A DNA stretch of 64,000 bases from Buddleja alternifolia (GCA_019426215.1 CM033396.1:21653101-21717100), one strand, 5' to 3'; counted from the stretch's first letter, positions 23,722 to 35,882 are shown. The notes: generated by a model not told the origin, from the letters alone. Program-made: numbers and translations.

Positions 23722-25352
23722 TGATAGGAGTCATTTTTAGGTGTTATTAAGCCCCTTTGCGTTTATGTTTTAGGTTCATTTATCGCTTGATTTTGTCACT
23801 TGTGCGTTTACTTCGTGCATTAAGTGATTTCAGGCCTTAAGTGGATACAATCGAATAAAGGGTGGAAAAAGGACGTATAAAACAAGTTTAGACCAAGATG
23901 TTTCACACCTCTACAACCAAACAAGCAAGAAACAAGCTGGAGTTAGCCAAAATCATATTTTAGTACCATTTCCGCACACCTGGGTGCCAAATCAGAAGCA
24001 ACCTCCACATTGGAACGTTATTTTGATATATTTAGAGACTGAATTTGATGACGTGTCCTTCTACAAAGTTTTAGAGCTATGTCTTATCTTTATATGGGGA
24101 TTTGAATAATCCAATTCGGAGGTCTGTGGAGACGTTTATGAATAAAACACTATCCCTGCGCTGGAAAACACGAAAGTGGCAGCTCCCATTCTTAGCAGCT
24201 AGAAAACAAGAGAATGGTAGTTCACATTCTTGGTAGGAGGAAAGTAAGATAATGGTAGGTGGAAAACAAGAGAATGGTAGTTCACATTCTTGGTAGATGG
24301 AAAGCAAGAGAATGGTAGGTGGAAAGAAAAGAGCATGGAAGCACATGTTCTTGGTTGGTGAATTTTTTTGGCTATAAAAGGAGGATTGGATGCCATCCTA
24401 CAAACACACTTGAAAACACATTCCCCATTGGAGGAGCCTAAACACATCCTATCATCATCCTTAGATTAGTTATGAAGATTATCAAGAACCTTTGAAGGTG
24501 AAGAAATCAAGAAGCATGGAAGAGATGAAGATTGAAGTTCAACCATAAAAAATACGAGGGAGTTTCTTAGATTTAGATTTGTTTTTGTCTATGAATATGA
24601 ATCTTAATTTAAGTTCCTATCTTTTATCTTTTATAATGAAATAGATTCTTCGAACTAAGGCCATGTTGAGGCTAAATTATGATAATTGAGTTATAAATTG
24701 TGTTTTTCATATTAATTCTATTGTTGCTTTGTGTCTTGATCTTGTTTGAATGCATCATATGCTTAGCTACCATATGCATGATTTATTGCTTAAATTATTC
24801 GTTCGAGAGAAGGTAATTTAAGGTGCAAAGAGGATCATCACATAATCCGTAAAAAATAGGGAATTGCCCCTGGAGATAGGTAGAGATTCCCGGGTGCAGT
24901 TAGCCGGATTAATCCGGGGAAATTCTAGAACTTGAATGCATGATTGTTGGTTAGATTCTCGAATAGACATATTTAGAGAACCATCAATGAATCATAGGAT
25001 TATTACAGCCGAGACATCGGGTAGTAATTATTTAAGGTTTTTTCCACCAAAGCAACATTCGTCTAATAATATGAGAACATGTTTATAGTGAAAATTGATT
25101 AATTTATGCCAACACATGTGTCTTAGTTGCTCTCTTCCATAGCTATCTTGATTTCGACATCTTGTTTCTTATATCTTACTTCCATAATATTTTAGTTAAT
25201 TCTTATTTTAGTTTAAGTTCTTCAATTGCTTTAAAATCATAAACTAAAATACAAGTCCTTGAGGTTCGACAACCCAGACTCTATTGTCCACTTTATTACT
25301 ACACACGACCAGTCCACTTGCTGTTTAATACACGTAAGGATTTTTCGTGTCA
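23722..25352 (+). repeat. Element G 5' LTR (1,631 bp)
   Basis: Starts TGATAGGAGTCATTTTTAGG and ends GATTTTTCGTGTCA. TATAAAAG box at 24373-24380. It has an internal tandem array of GGAAAACAAGAGAATGGTAG-type units at about 24175-24345. Confidence 0.93.
24175..24345 (+). repeat. Tandem repeats within element G LTR
   Basis: Repeating units of roughly 60 bases built from GAGAATGGTAG and TTCACATTCTTGGTAG, just upstream of the TATA box. The same array is at about 28635-28790 in the 3' LTR. The position suggests U3 enhancer-type repeats, as in many LTRs, but this is inference. Confidence 0.75.
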
Positions 25353-25358
25353 AGTTTT

Positions 25359-25376
25359 TGGCGCCGTTGCCGGGGA
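25359..25376 (+). promoter_or_regulatory. Element G primer-binding site (tRNA-Asp type)
   Basis: TGGCGCCGTTGCCGGGGA is complementary to the 3' end of plant tRNA-Asp, as used by Athila/Tat-type gypsy elements. It begins six bases after the 5' LTR. Confidence 0.92.
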
Positions 25377-25508
25377 CTTGTTTAATTTTAGTTTTTGATT
25401 TTATTGCAAGTTTTAAGTATTTATTTTATTTTTATTAAATTTTTTTATTATTATTATTTTTATTTTTTTCTTACACTCTTAGCTCGCAATGGCTAGAATT
25501 TTCCAGAT

Positions 25509-26447
25509 ATGACCCTTCCGGAGAATCAATTATGGCTGCAAAGCGTCATTCAATTCGCAAAGGATAGCAATTTTCCTGATATGACACTACCGGAGAATCA
25601 ATTATGGCTGCAAAGCGTCATTGAAGCGTGTTATGCACAAGGGTTCTTTCCACAACATTACCAAGAAAGAATTCCTACTCCGGAGGAACAACTTGATAAC
25701 ACCATTGGAGAGCTCCACTTTATGATGAAGGACGCACGGCGGGAAATGAAGGAGATGAATCCTCAACTCAGGCAACTAACGAGCGACATATCTGAGAAAG
25801 TACCATGGGCATTGCTTGGTACCACTGAGATAGATCAAAAGGAGGAATTCAACACCGTGATGTTGAATGAAATGAAGTTGGAAAATTCGAAAGCAGATTC
25901 CTCCAACGATGAGCATTCGACTCCTATCTTTTCTGAGGGTGTTGACATTTCTTTACTTTCTTCCCTAACCACAGGTAAATCGGTATTTGATGCCGACGAT
26001 GGTAAGTTGTTATTGAATGTAGGAGATGACATGGTTAATTTCGATAACTATGAGGTTTTTGAGCATCTAATTGATTTTGATTTGTCTTTACACATTGATG
26101 TTTTTGATCCTTTTAGTGTTGAGCACTTTCATGAAAAACGAGCCAATAATCTTCAACATCCATACATGATGGAGCTGAAATATGTCAAGGTGATTGGTGA
26201 AGAAAAACGAGACATTATCTCTAGCTTGGAGAAAAATCTGCACCACCATCTGAAGCATGAGGAAGAAAAGGTAATAGAGGTATTGAGGGACCATAAAAAA
26301 ACTCGTGAGTGGATGATTGCTTGGTCTAACCCTAGGATATGTAGCACAAAAAATTGGTCAATCTTCACTACAAAGGGCAAAAGGTTGAAGCGATACCCAA
26401 TAGTGGATTGGAGAACGAATAAGGCATTCACACATAAACCACCTTGA
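25509..26447 (+). CDS. Element G uncharacterised ORF (312 aa)
   Basis: An open frame in the position of gag, but without a recognisable gag, zinc knuckle or pol domain. It starts with a 24-residue unit that is repeated almost exactly (MTLPENQLWLQSVI at residues 1 and 25), from a 72-bp tandem duplication. It then has PTPEEQLDNTIGELHFMMKD, acidic Asp/Glu stretches (residues about 115-210), a Glu/Lys/His-rich coiled-coil-like region (about 225-265) and a basic end. Just past the stop, in another frame, is LKERFLGGNPSFV, a phrase known from the 3' end of Athila/Tat-type pol regions. The ORF may be a remnant or a chimera of gypsy sequence. No function is assigned. Confidence 0.6.
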   Translation: MTLPENQLWLQSVIQFAKDSNFPDMTLPENQLWLQSVIEACYAQGFFPQHYQERIPTPEEQLDNTIGELHFMMKDARREMKEMNPQLRQLTSDISEKVPWALLGTTEIDQKEEFNTVMLNEMKLENSKADSSNDEHSTPIFSEGVDISLLSSLTTGKSVFDADDGKLLLNVGDDMVNFDNYEVFEHLIDFDLSLHIDVFDPFSVEHFHEKRANNLQHPYMMELKYVKVIGEEKRDIISSLEKNLHHHLKHEEEKVIEVLRDHKKTREWMIAWSNPRICSTKNWSIFTTKGKRLKRYPIVDWRTNKAFTHKPP

Positions 26448-28166
26448 GTCAATCTCTTACATAAAGTCAAGCTAGTGACTTTAAAAGAGCGCTTCTTGGG
26501 AGGCAACCCAAGCTTTGTGAGTTTTATTTTGTTTTTTTTTTTGCTTTCTTTTTTTGTTTTTGCTTTTCGTTTTATTTGTTTTGTCTAAGCATGCATTTTT
26601 GGCATGTGTTTTAATATGCTTGATGATTTGTTTGATAAGTATGTTGAACATGTTAGTAGCAATTTCCCGTTGTTTTGAGAGGCCTATTTTGATGAGATGA
26701 GTTTGATTTGGAACATATTTGTGATGAAGGATTGTTTTTCAACAATCCTTGATTGTAAGTACTCTTATACCTTTTGCATGCGTTTATGTGAGACAACATT
26801 GTCATTGGGGACAATGTTGAGTTTAAGTTTGGGGGTATATGTGGGTAGTACTTTGTGGTTTTAATACATTCATATGATTGATCACCATGTGTTTGTTATT
26901 TTTGTTATGTCATGTGTACCTCGTTTAGCTCAAGTTTGGGGGAATTTGTATGCTATCATGTTTATATGTGTTTATGTTGAGAAAATCAAGCATGGTTTTT
27001 TTTTTTTTTTAGTCCTTCCAATTGATGCATTTAAATTGATTAACTTTAAAAAATGGCATGATTTTTTGAAATAATTTGAATTTAAATGAACATATATATC
27101 TTTGAAATTGCTCATGGAGACCCTAGACTAGGATTGATTTCTTAGATGATTCACATTGCACAATAAATCAAAGGTAGAGGAGTTGAGAGGATAACCATCT
27201 TGAGACACTTAAGGAGTTTTTCCCGGAAAAATTAGCTTAGATTTTTCATAAGGTTATAAGTTGAGTAGTAATTTTTTTATGCTAAACAATGAATTAAAAA
27301 GGTTGAAGTTTGGTATGACCACAAGTGGTCAGGCTAATATGTACTGGAGGTGAAAAGTTCCATGCCTATATACTGTACTATTATGCTAATTTGAGCTAAG
27401 CTCAAGCCAAAAAGAAGCGAATTGTTTAAAAGATCTAGTTTTATTTCGTGGCCTTTGACACTCGAGTATTAAATCCTTAGGAGTGTCTTTACACTTAATG
27501 CCCCAAAACTATCTAGTTTGGGAGTCATTGATCTAAAGCTTGTTACATGGGTGCCATAGAAAGCCTAATGGAATAAAACATGGCACATGATCTAGCCTTA
27601 ATGAAGTTAATTGGAAAGTTTCATATGAATTGAAAGTTTGAATGTTTGAGATAATGAAATTTAAATGGCTATGAAATTTTCTATGATTCTTATGCTTTGT
27701 GTTTGATCATAAAGTTGATAGATATGGGATTAATGTCCAAAATTTGGTAAGGATGCCTCTCGACTATAATACCTTAGATTTATTTTCACTACACCCTATG
27801 GAGTCTTTTCCAGTATTGGTGTCACATGAGCAAAAGTAGTTGATATGTATATATATTTGTGAGCTGTAAAAGGATGATTTTGTGCCATTTATTCTTGTTA
27901 ATTATGTTGAGATGTATTCATCTGGTTGAGATTGAAAGTTTGTTAGATTTTGTGGGTATATCGTCTGCAAACCCTCACGAGACTATAACTCGTCCTTTGA
28001 GGTAACTCAAAGGTTTAAAGGCTTGTTGCACATGCTAAGTGCAATCGTTTACTCCACGAAAGTGAGTTCGTTAGTTGTTTTTGTTTTCTCCTTTTGGTTG
28101 ATGATATTATTTGTGCCCTAGACCTTTTATTGCTCGAGGTCGAGCAATTGATAAGTTTGGGGGAGT
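26448..28166 (+). other. Element G 3' non-coding region with polypurine tracts
   Basis: About 1.7 kb without a convincing ORF. AAGTTTGGGGG occurs three times (26825-26835, 26932-26942, 28153-28163). The last copy, next to the 3' LTR, is the expected plus-strand primer; the others are internal copies. The stretch is T-rich near 26525-26570. Confidence 0.7.
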
Positions 28167-29798
28167 TGATAGGAGTCATTTTTACGTGTTATTAAGCCCC
28201 TTTGCATTTATGTTTTAGATTCATTTATCGCTTGATTTTGTCACATGTGCGTTTACTTCGTGCATTAAGTGATTTCAGGCCTTAAGTGGATACAATCGAA
28301 TAAAGGGTGGAAAAAGGACGTATAAAACAAGTTTAGGCCAAGATGTTTCACACCTCTACGACCAAACAAGCAAGAAACAAGCTGGAGTTAGCCAAAATCA
28401 TATTTTAGTACCATTTCCGCACACCTGGGTGCCAAATCAGAAACAACCTCCACATTGGAACGTTATTTGGATATATTTAGAGACCGAATTTGATGAAGTG
28501 TCCTTCTACAAAGTTTTAGAGCTATGTCGTATCTTTACATGGGGACTTGAATCATCCAATTCGGAGGTCTGTGGAGAAGTTTATGAATAAAACACTATCC
28601 CTGCGTTGGAAAACACGAAAGTGGCAGCTCCCATTCTTAGTAGGTGGAAAACAAGAGAATGGTAGTTCACATTCTTGGTAGGAGGAAAGTAAGAGAATGG
28701 TAGGTGGAAAACAAGAGAATGGTAGTTCACATTTTTGGTAGATGGAAAACAAGAGAATGGTAGGTGGAAAGAAAAGAGAATGGAAGCACATGTTCTTGGT
28801 TGGTGAATTTTTTTGGCTATAAAAAGAGGATTGGATGCCATCCTACAAACACACTTGAAAACACATTCCCCATTGGAGGAGCCTAAACACATCCTATCAT
28901 CATCCTTAGATTAGTTATGAAGATTATCAAGAACCTTTGAAGGTGAAGAAATCAAGAAGCATGGAAGAGATGAAGATCGAAGTTCAACCATCAAAAATAC
29001 GAGGGAGTTTCTTAGATTTAGATTTGTTTTTGTCTATGAATATGAATCTTAATTTAAGTTCCTATCTTTTATCTTTTATGATGAAATAGATTCTTCGAAC
29101 TAAGGCCATGTTGAGGCTAAATTATGATAATTGAGTTATAAATTGTGTTTTTCATATTAATTCTATTGTTGCTTTGTGTCTTGATCTTGTTTGAATGCAT
29201 CATATGCTTAGCTACCATATGCATGATTTATTGCTTAAATTATTCGTTCGAAAGAAGGTAATTTAAGGTGCAAAGAGGATCATCACATAATCCATAAAAA
29301 ATAGGGAATTGCCCCCTGGAGATAGGTAGAGATTCCCGGGTGCAGTTAGCCGGATTAATCTGGGGAAATTCTAGAACTTGAATGCATGATTGTTGGTTAG
29401 ATTCTCGGATAGACATATTTAGAGAACCATCAATTAATCATAGGATTATTACAGCCGAGATATCGGGTAGTAATTATTTAAGGTTTTTTCCACCAAAGCA
29501 ACATTCGTCTAATAATATGAGAACATGTTTATAGTGAAAATTGATTAATTTATGCCAACACATGTGTCTTAGTTGCTCTCTTCCAAAGCTATCTTGATTT
29601 CGACATCTTGTTTCTTATATCTTACTTCCATAATATTTTAGTTAATTCTTGTTTTAGTTTAAGTTCTTCAATTGCTTTAAAATCATAAACTAAAATACAA
29701 GTTCTTGAGGTTCGACAACCCGGACTTTATTGTCCACTTTATTACTACACACGACCAGTCCACTTGCTGTTTAATACACGTAAGGATTTTTCGTGTCA
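28167..29798 (+). repeat. Element G 3' LTR (1,632 bp)
   Basis: Starts TGATAGGAGTCATTTTTACG after the AAGTTTGGGGGAGT tract and ends GTGTCA before the GTTGT duplication. Same structure as the 5' LTR, TATAAAAAG at 28818-28826. Confidence 0.93.
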
Positions 29799-29867
29799 GT
29801 TGTCCGCTGTGTCTACGCGCTCCATTCGCACGTCGCCTCTTCAAATGATTTCTCGTATCAATCGGAA
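29799..29867 (-). pseudogene. pol: Second element H RNase H tail (part 2)
   Basis: The minus strand reads IISRGDVRMERVDTADN and, after removing G, runs on into the ADPLTKPL phrase at 23721. It stops abruptly where element A LTR sequence resumes, so the tandem H segment ends here without an LTR. Confidence 0.8.
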
Positions 29868-31072
29868 TTTTCAGGATAAATGATAAAATATAAAGTAAGA
29901 TAATAAAACAGTAATTGACAGTAAATAACACAAGAATTTGTAAGGTTCACTGGGTGGTATAATCCCAGCTACGTCTTTCTTCTCCTTGGACTCTTGGAGA
30001 AATTCCACTAAGTTGATAATCGAAGGATCACACAGAGACTTCTACAAAATAGAGGTGGAGATGATGATCTTGCGCTCTTTGATCACACAGACTTCAGCAC
30101 CAATGAAGATTTTCACCAACAAACTTCTCTCACTCAGAAATACTGCTTGTAAATTCAACAATTTCTTCACACAGATAGAGGATGTTGAGGGTTTTTTATC
30201 ACGGGTTTGTTTGATTTTTGGAAGTTCAAACAACTTAGGATATCTCAATAATAGTGTGTGGTTCTTCTTTGAAGATGTTTGAGATATCTATGACTGTCTG
30301 GAATGTATGTAAAACGCTTTGAAGAATTTTAGCTATGAAGTTTCTAAGCTTTTTCTTGAGAAAATATTTCAGCAAAGTTTTGACTTTCTTGTGTTTGTAC
30401 GTCTCATTTAGGGTTTGCTAGGTGTAAGGTATTTATATGCATTTTCTTGGGATTTGTCCGTTGGACACATGTAGGTGCGTGCCTCTCACATGCGAGTGAG
30501 TCATACCTTTTCTCTGACATTCCTCAAATCCTACTGCACTGATTTGATGTGGCAAGTTTGAACTCTGAAATTCTGACAGTCTAAGCCAATAGGTAGCTTG
30601 CTCCGTATACATTCTGTCCTTATCACATTTAATGCTCTTATCAAGCATTTAATGCATTTGAATTTATTTCCCATTGGAAATAAATGCCCGTTAAATGATT
30701 GCATTTAAGTCCATAGTGACTTCAGAATTTATTTCAGGTGAATCTAATCTTCTTGATCGCTTGATTCATAAACTCTGAAACAATCCATAGCGATTCGCAG
30801 TCGCTTAAGACAAAATCTTCATCTTCACTTGACTTCAGACGCTGATCTTCAACTTCATCTCTAATAGACTCACCTAGAATTCTACTAGCGACTTGGTATC
30901 TAATACTTAGTCTAAAGTCTACAAAGATAAAAATTACAAGTTTAATAACAATTACAACCTCTCAAACGCTTATACAAATGTTCTATGAAAAATACAACTT
31001 ACATCCTTTTGGGGTGTAACAAACAATCCTATCTTGTCATCATCAAAACATCTAACATGAAATTTCCTAACA
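29868..31072 (-). repeat. Element A 5' LTR, 5' part
   Basis: Resumes the Sirevirus-like LTR at TTTTCAGGATAAATGATAAAAT, matching 6710 onward in the LTR of B. It ends at TTTCCTAACA (TGTTAGGAAA on the minus strand). TATA box at 30430-30437 (minus; TATAAATA). Confidence 0.9.
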
Positions 31073-31611
31073 CTCGTGAACAAAGGGTTTATACTTATAC
31101 GGTATTTACGATTGGAAGGTTGTGGAATGATCCAATCATTTCAATTTCGTTTGGACAACGAATTGGGCCACGTGACTGGCTAGGTGTTACCCACTTCCTT
31201 TGGTTTTCTCTTATTGCCAAACGAAACGAACCTAAAAAGTCGCGCTAAAGGATTGATAAAGAAAAATGAAAAAGGATTTTCTATTTTCTTCTAGGAGTTT
31301 TAATTTATTGGATAAATTAAATAATTAATTATTCATTACATGAAATAATTAATAATAAAGATGAGATTAATTATTAATTTATTTTCTATGGAAATAAATT
31401 AATGAATTAATTTATCTAATTAATTTGATTATTTAATTAATTAATTTATTTATTAATTAAATTGATAATTAATTAAAACAAAAGAAGCCCCGAGCACATG
31501 ATGGTCGTCCATGTGGACGCCTATTAAGGCTAGTTTGGCATCTATAAGGATGCCCAACAACAAAGGACTCTTTTGTTTGTCTTGGTCAATAAGTCAAGAG
31601 GATATAAAAGG
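31073..31611 (+). repeat. Unassigned AT-rich stretch, possible LTR U3 fragment
   Basis: No credible ORF. It holds a palindrome-rich block of TTAATTAATT (31365-31470) and, at the very end, TATAAAAGG (31603-31611), immediately followed by the LTR end of element C. A GGCCACGTGAC (G-box-like) sequence lies near 31167. The overall look is that of a plus-strand LTR promoter part from an unidentified element, cut at its TATA box. No partner LTR is in the window. Confidence 0.35.
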
Positions 31612-33126
31612 TGGTGGTCCCAAGTGGCATACGAAAGAGTTTAGAAGGGGGGGGGGGTTGAATAGACCCTGAAGTCTTTTTGACTTCAAAAAATTTCGTA
31701 TCACTTTAAAGGTTTGAACGCTTGGATAACTGAGCGCTTGGGTCAGACGCTTCAAGAAAGTTAACTTAGACTCAGTGATTTTAGCAATTTACCAAAGTAA
31801 GACAACGCTTAGATCGCTTAATCAGGGTTAGCACAGCGGAAATGAGTTTTAGCGTTCTTTTAGTTAATTTAATCGCTTTGCACTTTAACTGGTCTCTTTT
31901 AAAGATAAATGATGTAATAATAATAATAAGACAATAAAGTTAAATGACACAAAATATGTAAGGTTCACTGGGTGGTGTAATCCCAACTACGTCCTTCTTC
32001 TCCTTTTTCACTTGGAGGAATTTACTAGGATGATTTTCGAAGAATCACACAGAATCTTCTACAAGATAGTAAAGGGTGAAAATGATCTTGGGCTCCTTGA
32101 TCACACAGACTTCAGCACCAATGAAAATCGTCTTCTTCAAGCTTCTCTCACTCAGAAATACTGCCTGAAAGGATTCAACAACTTTTCTCACGCAGATGAA
32201 AGGTTGAAGTTTGTCACTAGGGTTTTATTTGTTTTTTAAAAGATCAAACAACTTGGAATATCTCAGTTGGAATTTGGGTTTCTTCTTTGGAAGATGTTTG
32301 AGATATTTGTGACTGTCTGGAATGTAGATGAAAAGCTTGAAAGATTTGGCTATGGAGTTTCTAAGCTTTTCCCCAGAAAATGTACGTAAGATTTTTGGCA
32401 ATAATTTCTCTTCTCTTTTTTGTACGTATCTTGTGTCTTTTTAGGGTTTGCTGGGGTAAGGTATTTATAGGCAATTTCTTGGGATCTGTCCGTTGGACAC
32501 ATGTGATAGCGTGCCTTTCACGCAGAGCGTGGTAGTTACCTTTATCTGACATTCCTGAATTTCTGCTGGTTCCGATTGGACAGGAGCAGGTATATACTTT
32601 TATAGGTCTGACAGTCTGAGTCAAAGGGTGGCGTGTCCACAAGTCATAAACAGCTTATCACATTTAATGCTCATGTCAGGCATTTAATGCATTTTGAATT
32701 TAATTCCCATTGAAAATAAATGCCCGTTGAATGATTGCATTTAAGTCCTTCATGACTTGAGGATATATTTCAGGTAAATCGGACATCAGTCGCTTAAGTG
32801 CTTTGAGCGCTTGATTCATACATCCTGAAATGAGGTCCTTTAGCGTTTGACGGACGCTAAGTAACAAATCTTCATCTCTGGTTGACTTCAGAAGCTGATC
32901 TTCAACCGCTTCTCTAATAGACTCACCTAGAATTCTATTAGCGACTCAGTATCTAATACTTAGTCTAAAATCTACAAAGATAAAAAATTACAAGCCTATA
33001 ATAATTACAAACTTTCAAACGATTAAACAATGATCTATGAAAAACATAAACTTACATTTTATTTGGGGTCTAACATTGAATCCTATCTTGTCATCATCAA
33101 AACATCTAACATGAAATTTCCTAACA
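31612..33126 (-). repeat. Element C 3' LTR (1,515 bp)
   Basis: TGTTAGGAAATTTC...GGGACCACCA on the minus strand, 11-G tract at 31647-31657, TATA at 32462-32469 (minus). It is an inverted copy of the D LTR. Confidence 0.92.
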
Positions 33127-33140
33127 ATTTCCCCCTTTTT
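33127..33140 (-). promoter_or_regulatory. Element C polypurine tract
   Basis: AAAAAGGGGGAAAT on the minus strand directly before the 3' LTR, identical to that of D (43218-43231). Confidence 0.88.
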
Positions 33141-33359
33141 GATGATGTCAAGACTTTTAAGTCTTATAACTCTTTTATGTTTTTAAGAGTTACTTAAAAG
33201 AAAAGCCCAAATGAATATAAGTTAGCGTTTAAAAATTTAGTAAGGTTAGCTAAAGTTAGATTAGCTTCAACAAGATGTTTCAGCGTTAAAACATTCATTC
33301 ATTGAAAGAATTAAAGCATACATGTTTTACACTGAAAGAATATCATAAAAAGAATCCAG

Positions 33360-35882
33360 TCACTTTTTCTGTCGCTTCGCTCTTTCTTCGCCTTGTAGAA
33401 CTTCTAACGCTAAGTCCTTCATAAGTCGATCGATGTCAATCATTGTTGTATGTTGAATTTCATCATAATCATGCCTACGAATTCTGGCGCTTTCATTTTG
33501 CTCTAACAACCTTTCTATCCATTCCCTTGGTGGAATACCAAGTTCACGAATTAAATCATGATAGATATCTCTTTGTCAATCATTTGACGGTCTCCAATTG
33601 ATAGGTTGTTGTAGTGGTCCGGCATATGCAGGAAAGCCCATACTTTCTAAGAACTCGGGGTCCAACTCTGGAAGCGCGTACTTTCCGAGATAATACCTTG
33701 GCTTTTTTTTCTTGGATAGCATTTTCTTAATGCTTACTAATTCTTCGAACATCGAACGCCAATGTTTATTATCTATCTTGGAAATCGCTTTGGACTTTTC
33801 TTTATCTTCCCCCTTCTTGACATTATCAAGGGAGGTCTTGAGTTCAGCGACATCTCAGCGCAAGAGTCTAACTTCTTGGACGAGAAGAGCAACTTGTTGA
33901 GCGACACTCTGAGCGGCGGCATCGGATGAAGCGTGTCTTTCAGTATCGGCCGAAGCGCTCTGAGCTAAGTGATGGTTGAATTCAGATGAGAGTTCAGCGA
34001 CAAGAGGGGATATGTTGTTCATGATTTTGATAGTGCTGTTATTGGAAGCGTTTGCAATATCACGGCTTCGCGTATCAGATATTATACGGATTTGTCTATC
34101 AGCAGCCTCAAATATCTTGGAGCAGGAACCCTCAATGTTGGTAAGCGAGTTCCAGATTGCCTGTCTGAAGTCTCTGGCTTTTGAATCGCTCTCGGAATCT
34201 AAATCAGAAGAAGGACGCTCTGGGGACGGGAGAAGTCCGTAAGAACTTGAAACTGCAGCCTTACCTTTGGTTTTATCGCTGATAAAAGGTTCTTCAGGCT
34301 CTTGAGCAATTTCAGCGTGCACTTCTTCAATCGCTTGATCCATGATAGGATCTGCAATCGCTGGGGGCTCGACTACCGGGGTGCTAGAAGAAACTGGCAA
34401 AGAAGCCTCAGGATGTTAAGCGACTTCCGCAGTAGGAGCAATGTCTTCTTCTATAATTTGGAGTGGGGGAGAAGGTTCTCTAATACCAATGACCCAGAGG
34501 GGGCCAAGGGCTTCCATCACATGCCTTGGACTGATCAGTCTAGATTGCGGGATAAAGAATATAGCATCTTCGCGCTCTTCGGTACTTAGTGCAAGTTGCA
34601 CACCTTTCGGTAAAGCAATCCCTGAAGTATAACAGTTGAAGAAGTCCAAAATCAAAGGCATGAACGCTTGAGCTGCTTCTTGGTCCACTGGCCTAATCAC
34701 CGAGATCATCTTGACCACTTGAATATTTGATTCACTAAAGAGCACAGGGTGAAGAGTATATCCTCTGAAATTGTAACACCCGAAATAGTGATTGAAACTG
34801 ATGTCCAGCGCTTGGGCATTTTCAAACACTGCTCTCATTTCTCTGTGGAACTCAGCGAACTCAGCGTGTTCATTCGAAACATCCACACGAATCTGACTTT
34901 TGCCTGGAAGAAGTGGTCGTTTACTTGATGAAGCGTCTTCATTTAGGTCAGGAAAGACTCGTTGAACAAACCCTGCATGAGGATGCAAAATGTAGCGTCC
35001 GCCTTGGCTGTATAAGGCAAGTTGCTGGCGAATGTAGCTTTCGATTGGTTGTCTATATCGTGGCAAAGCGCTAACATTCCCTGCAATTATCTGACGCTGT
35101 TGAAGCAAAAAGGTTGCATAACCTCGGCATCTGTACTCTATCCCGAATTCGAACAAAAAGGGATATCTGATCAGTTCTTCAATGGTGTAAAAGTGAAGAA
35201 CAAATTCTTCAGCCCACCTGGCTGTATTCATCATCCAACGTTTTCCAAGTTTGTTCGTTTTCTTTTGCTCTTTATTAGCGGCAAGGAACTTCTCAAAATG
35301 TTTCGTCTCTTCATCATAATCATCAGCCCATAATCTGGCTAGATATTCATGAGCCTCATCTTCTATCCATGAGTTGATCGGATTTGGGCGCTCCGCAACA
35401 AGCGGTCCTTTACCTTTCCATAACTTAAGTGGATTAGGAGAGAGAGCGTTCTGGGGAGACTTGACAACGGAGGGGAGAGCCGAATAGCCTATCTTGTTGA
35501 GATCTTCCTCATCTGGATTTTTGTTCCAATCACCCATGTGGGGGTTCTTGAAAACAATCTTGCTTTGGCGCAGAGGATAAAAGGACTCGTCCGAGCGACC
35601 GTTTGAATTGAAACGGTGAAGATCAAAGTCAGCTCTGTTGAAAATTGGACGACGAATATACTCAAAGCGTGATTGAAGACGCTCCAAGTTATATAGTCTT
35701 AGATTGGCACATACCCCCGCTGAAAATTCCAACTTTGGAGGCGCGTTGACATATAGGCGCTGGCGAGTTGTTGGAAATTGATTTCCACTCGGCAAGCATT
35801 TGAGTGTCTTCGTTCTCTGGACAGATACAGAATCCACATCTGGAGTATATCGAGCGGGAAGAAATCGATGACACGGAAGGAG
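33360..35882 (-). pseudogene. Element C extra gene, exon 3 (C-terminal domain)
   Basis: A long frame closely matching exon 3 of D. The start near 35870-35700 is scrambled by frameshifts. From about 35705 to 34419 the frame is open and carries NLERLQSRFEYIRRPIF, FKNPHMGDWNKNPDEEDL, RWMMNTARWAEEFVLHFYTI and SRLISPRHVMEALGPLW. A TAA (34416-34418) interrupts it. Beyond it the same frame continues with an acidic Ser-rich segment and a Gln/Glu/Arg-rich coiled-coil-like end. Two CGA-to-TGA changes (33855-33857 and 33576-33578) follow, and the natural stop is at 33360-33362. Function unknown. Confidence 0.8.

Larger units (their letters stand above)
23722..29798 (+). mobile_element. Element G: complete non-autonomous gypsy-like LTR retrotransposon
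   Basis: Two LTRs (23722-25352 and 28167-29798) of almost equal length with TGATAGG...GTGTCA ends, a tRNA-Asp PBS, a polypurine tract, and a perfect 5-bp target duplication GTTGT (23717-23721 and 29799-29803). The target is the RNase H tail of element H, which reads continuously once G is removed. The 2.8-kb interior has one 312-codon ORF and a short remnant, but no protease, RT, RNase H or integrase. It must have depended on enzymes of another element. LTRs differ at scattered sites, roughly a few percent by eye. Confidence 0.93.
31612..35882 (-). mobile_element. Element C: Sirevirus-like 3' half
   Basis: The minus strand has exon 3 of the extra gene (35882 to 33360), a 3' untranslated part, the AAAAAGGGGGAAAT polypurine tract and a complete 3' LTR (33126-31612). 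Everything upstream (LTR, gag, pol, exons 1-2) is missing. The truncated end is joined head to head to element D near 35882. Confidence 0.85.

Noticed and set aside
24077..24447. Minus-strand ORFs with repeated SCFPPT-like phrases
   Set aside because: They lie in the tandem repeats of the element G LTR and recur at 28552-28892 in the other LTR; repeat-driven open frames, not genes.
31073..31248. 87-codon ORF partly covering 30985-31248
   Set aside because: It starts inside the LTR of A and crosses the LTR edge, so it cannot be a native gene.
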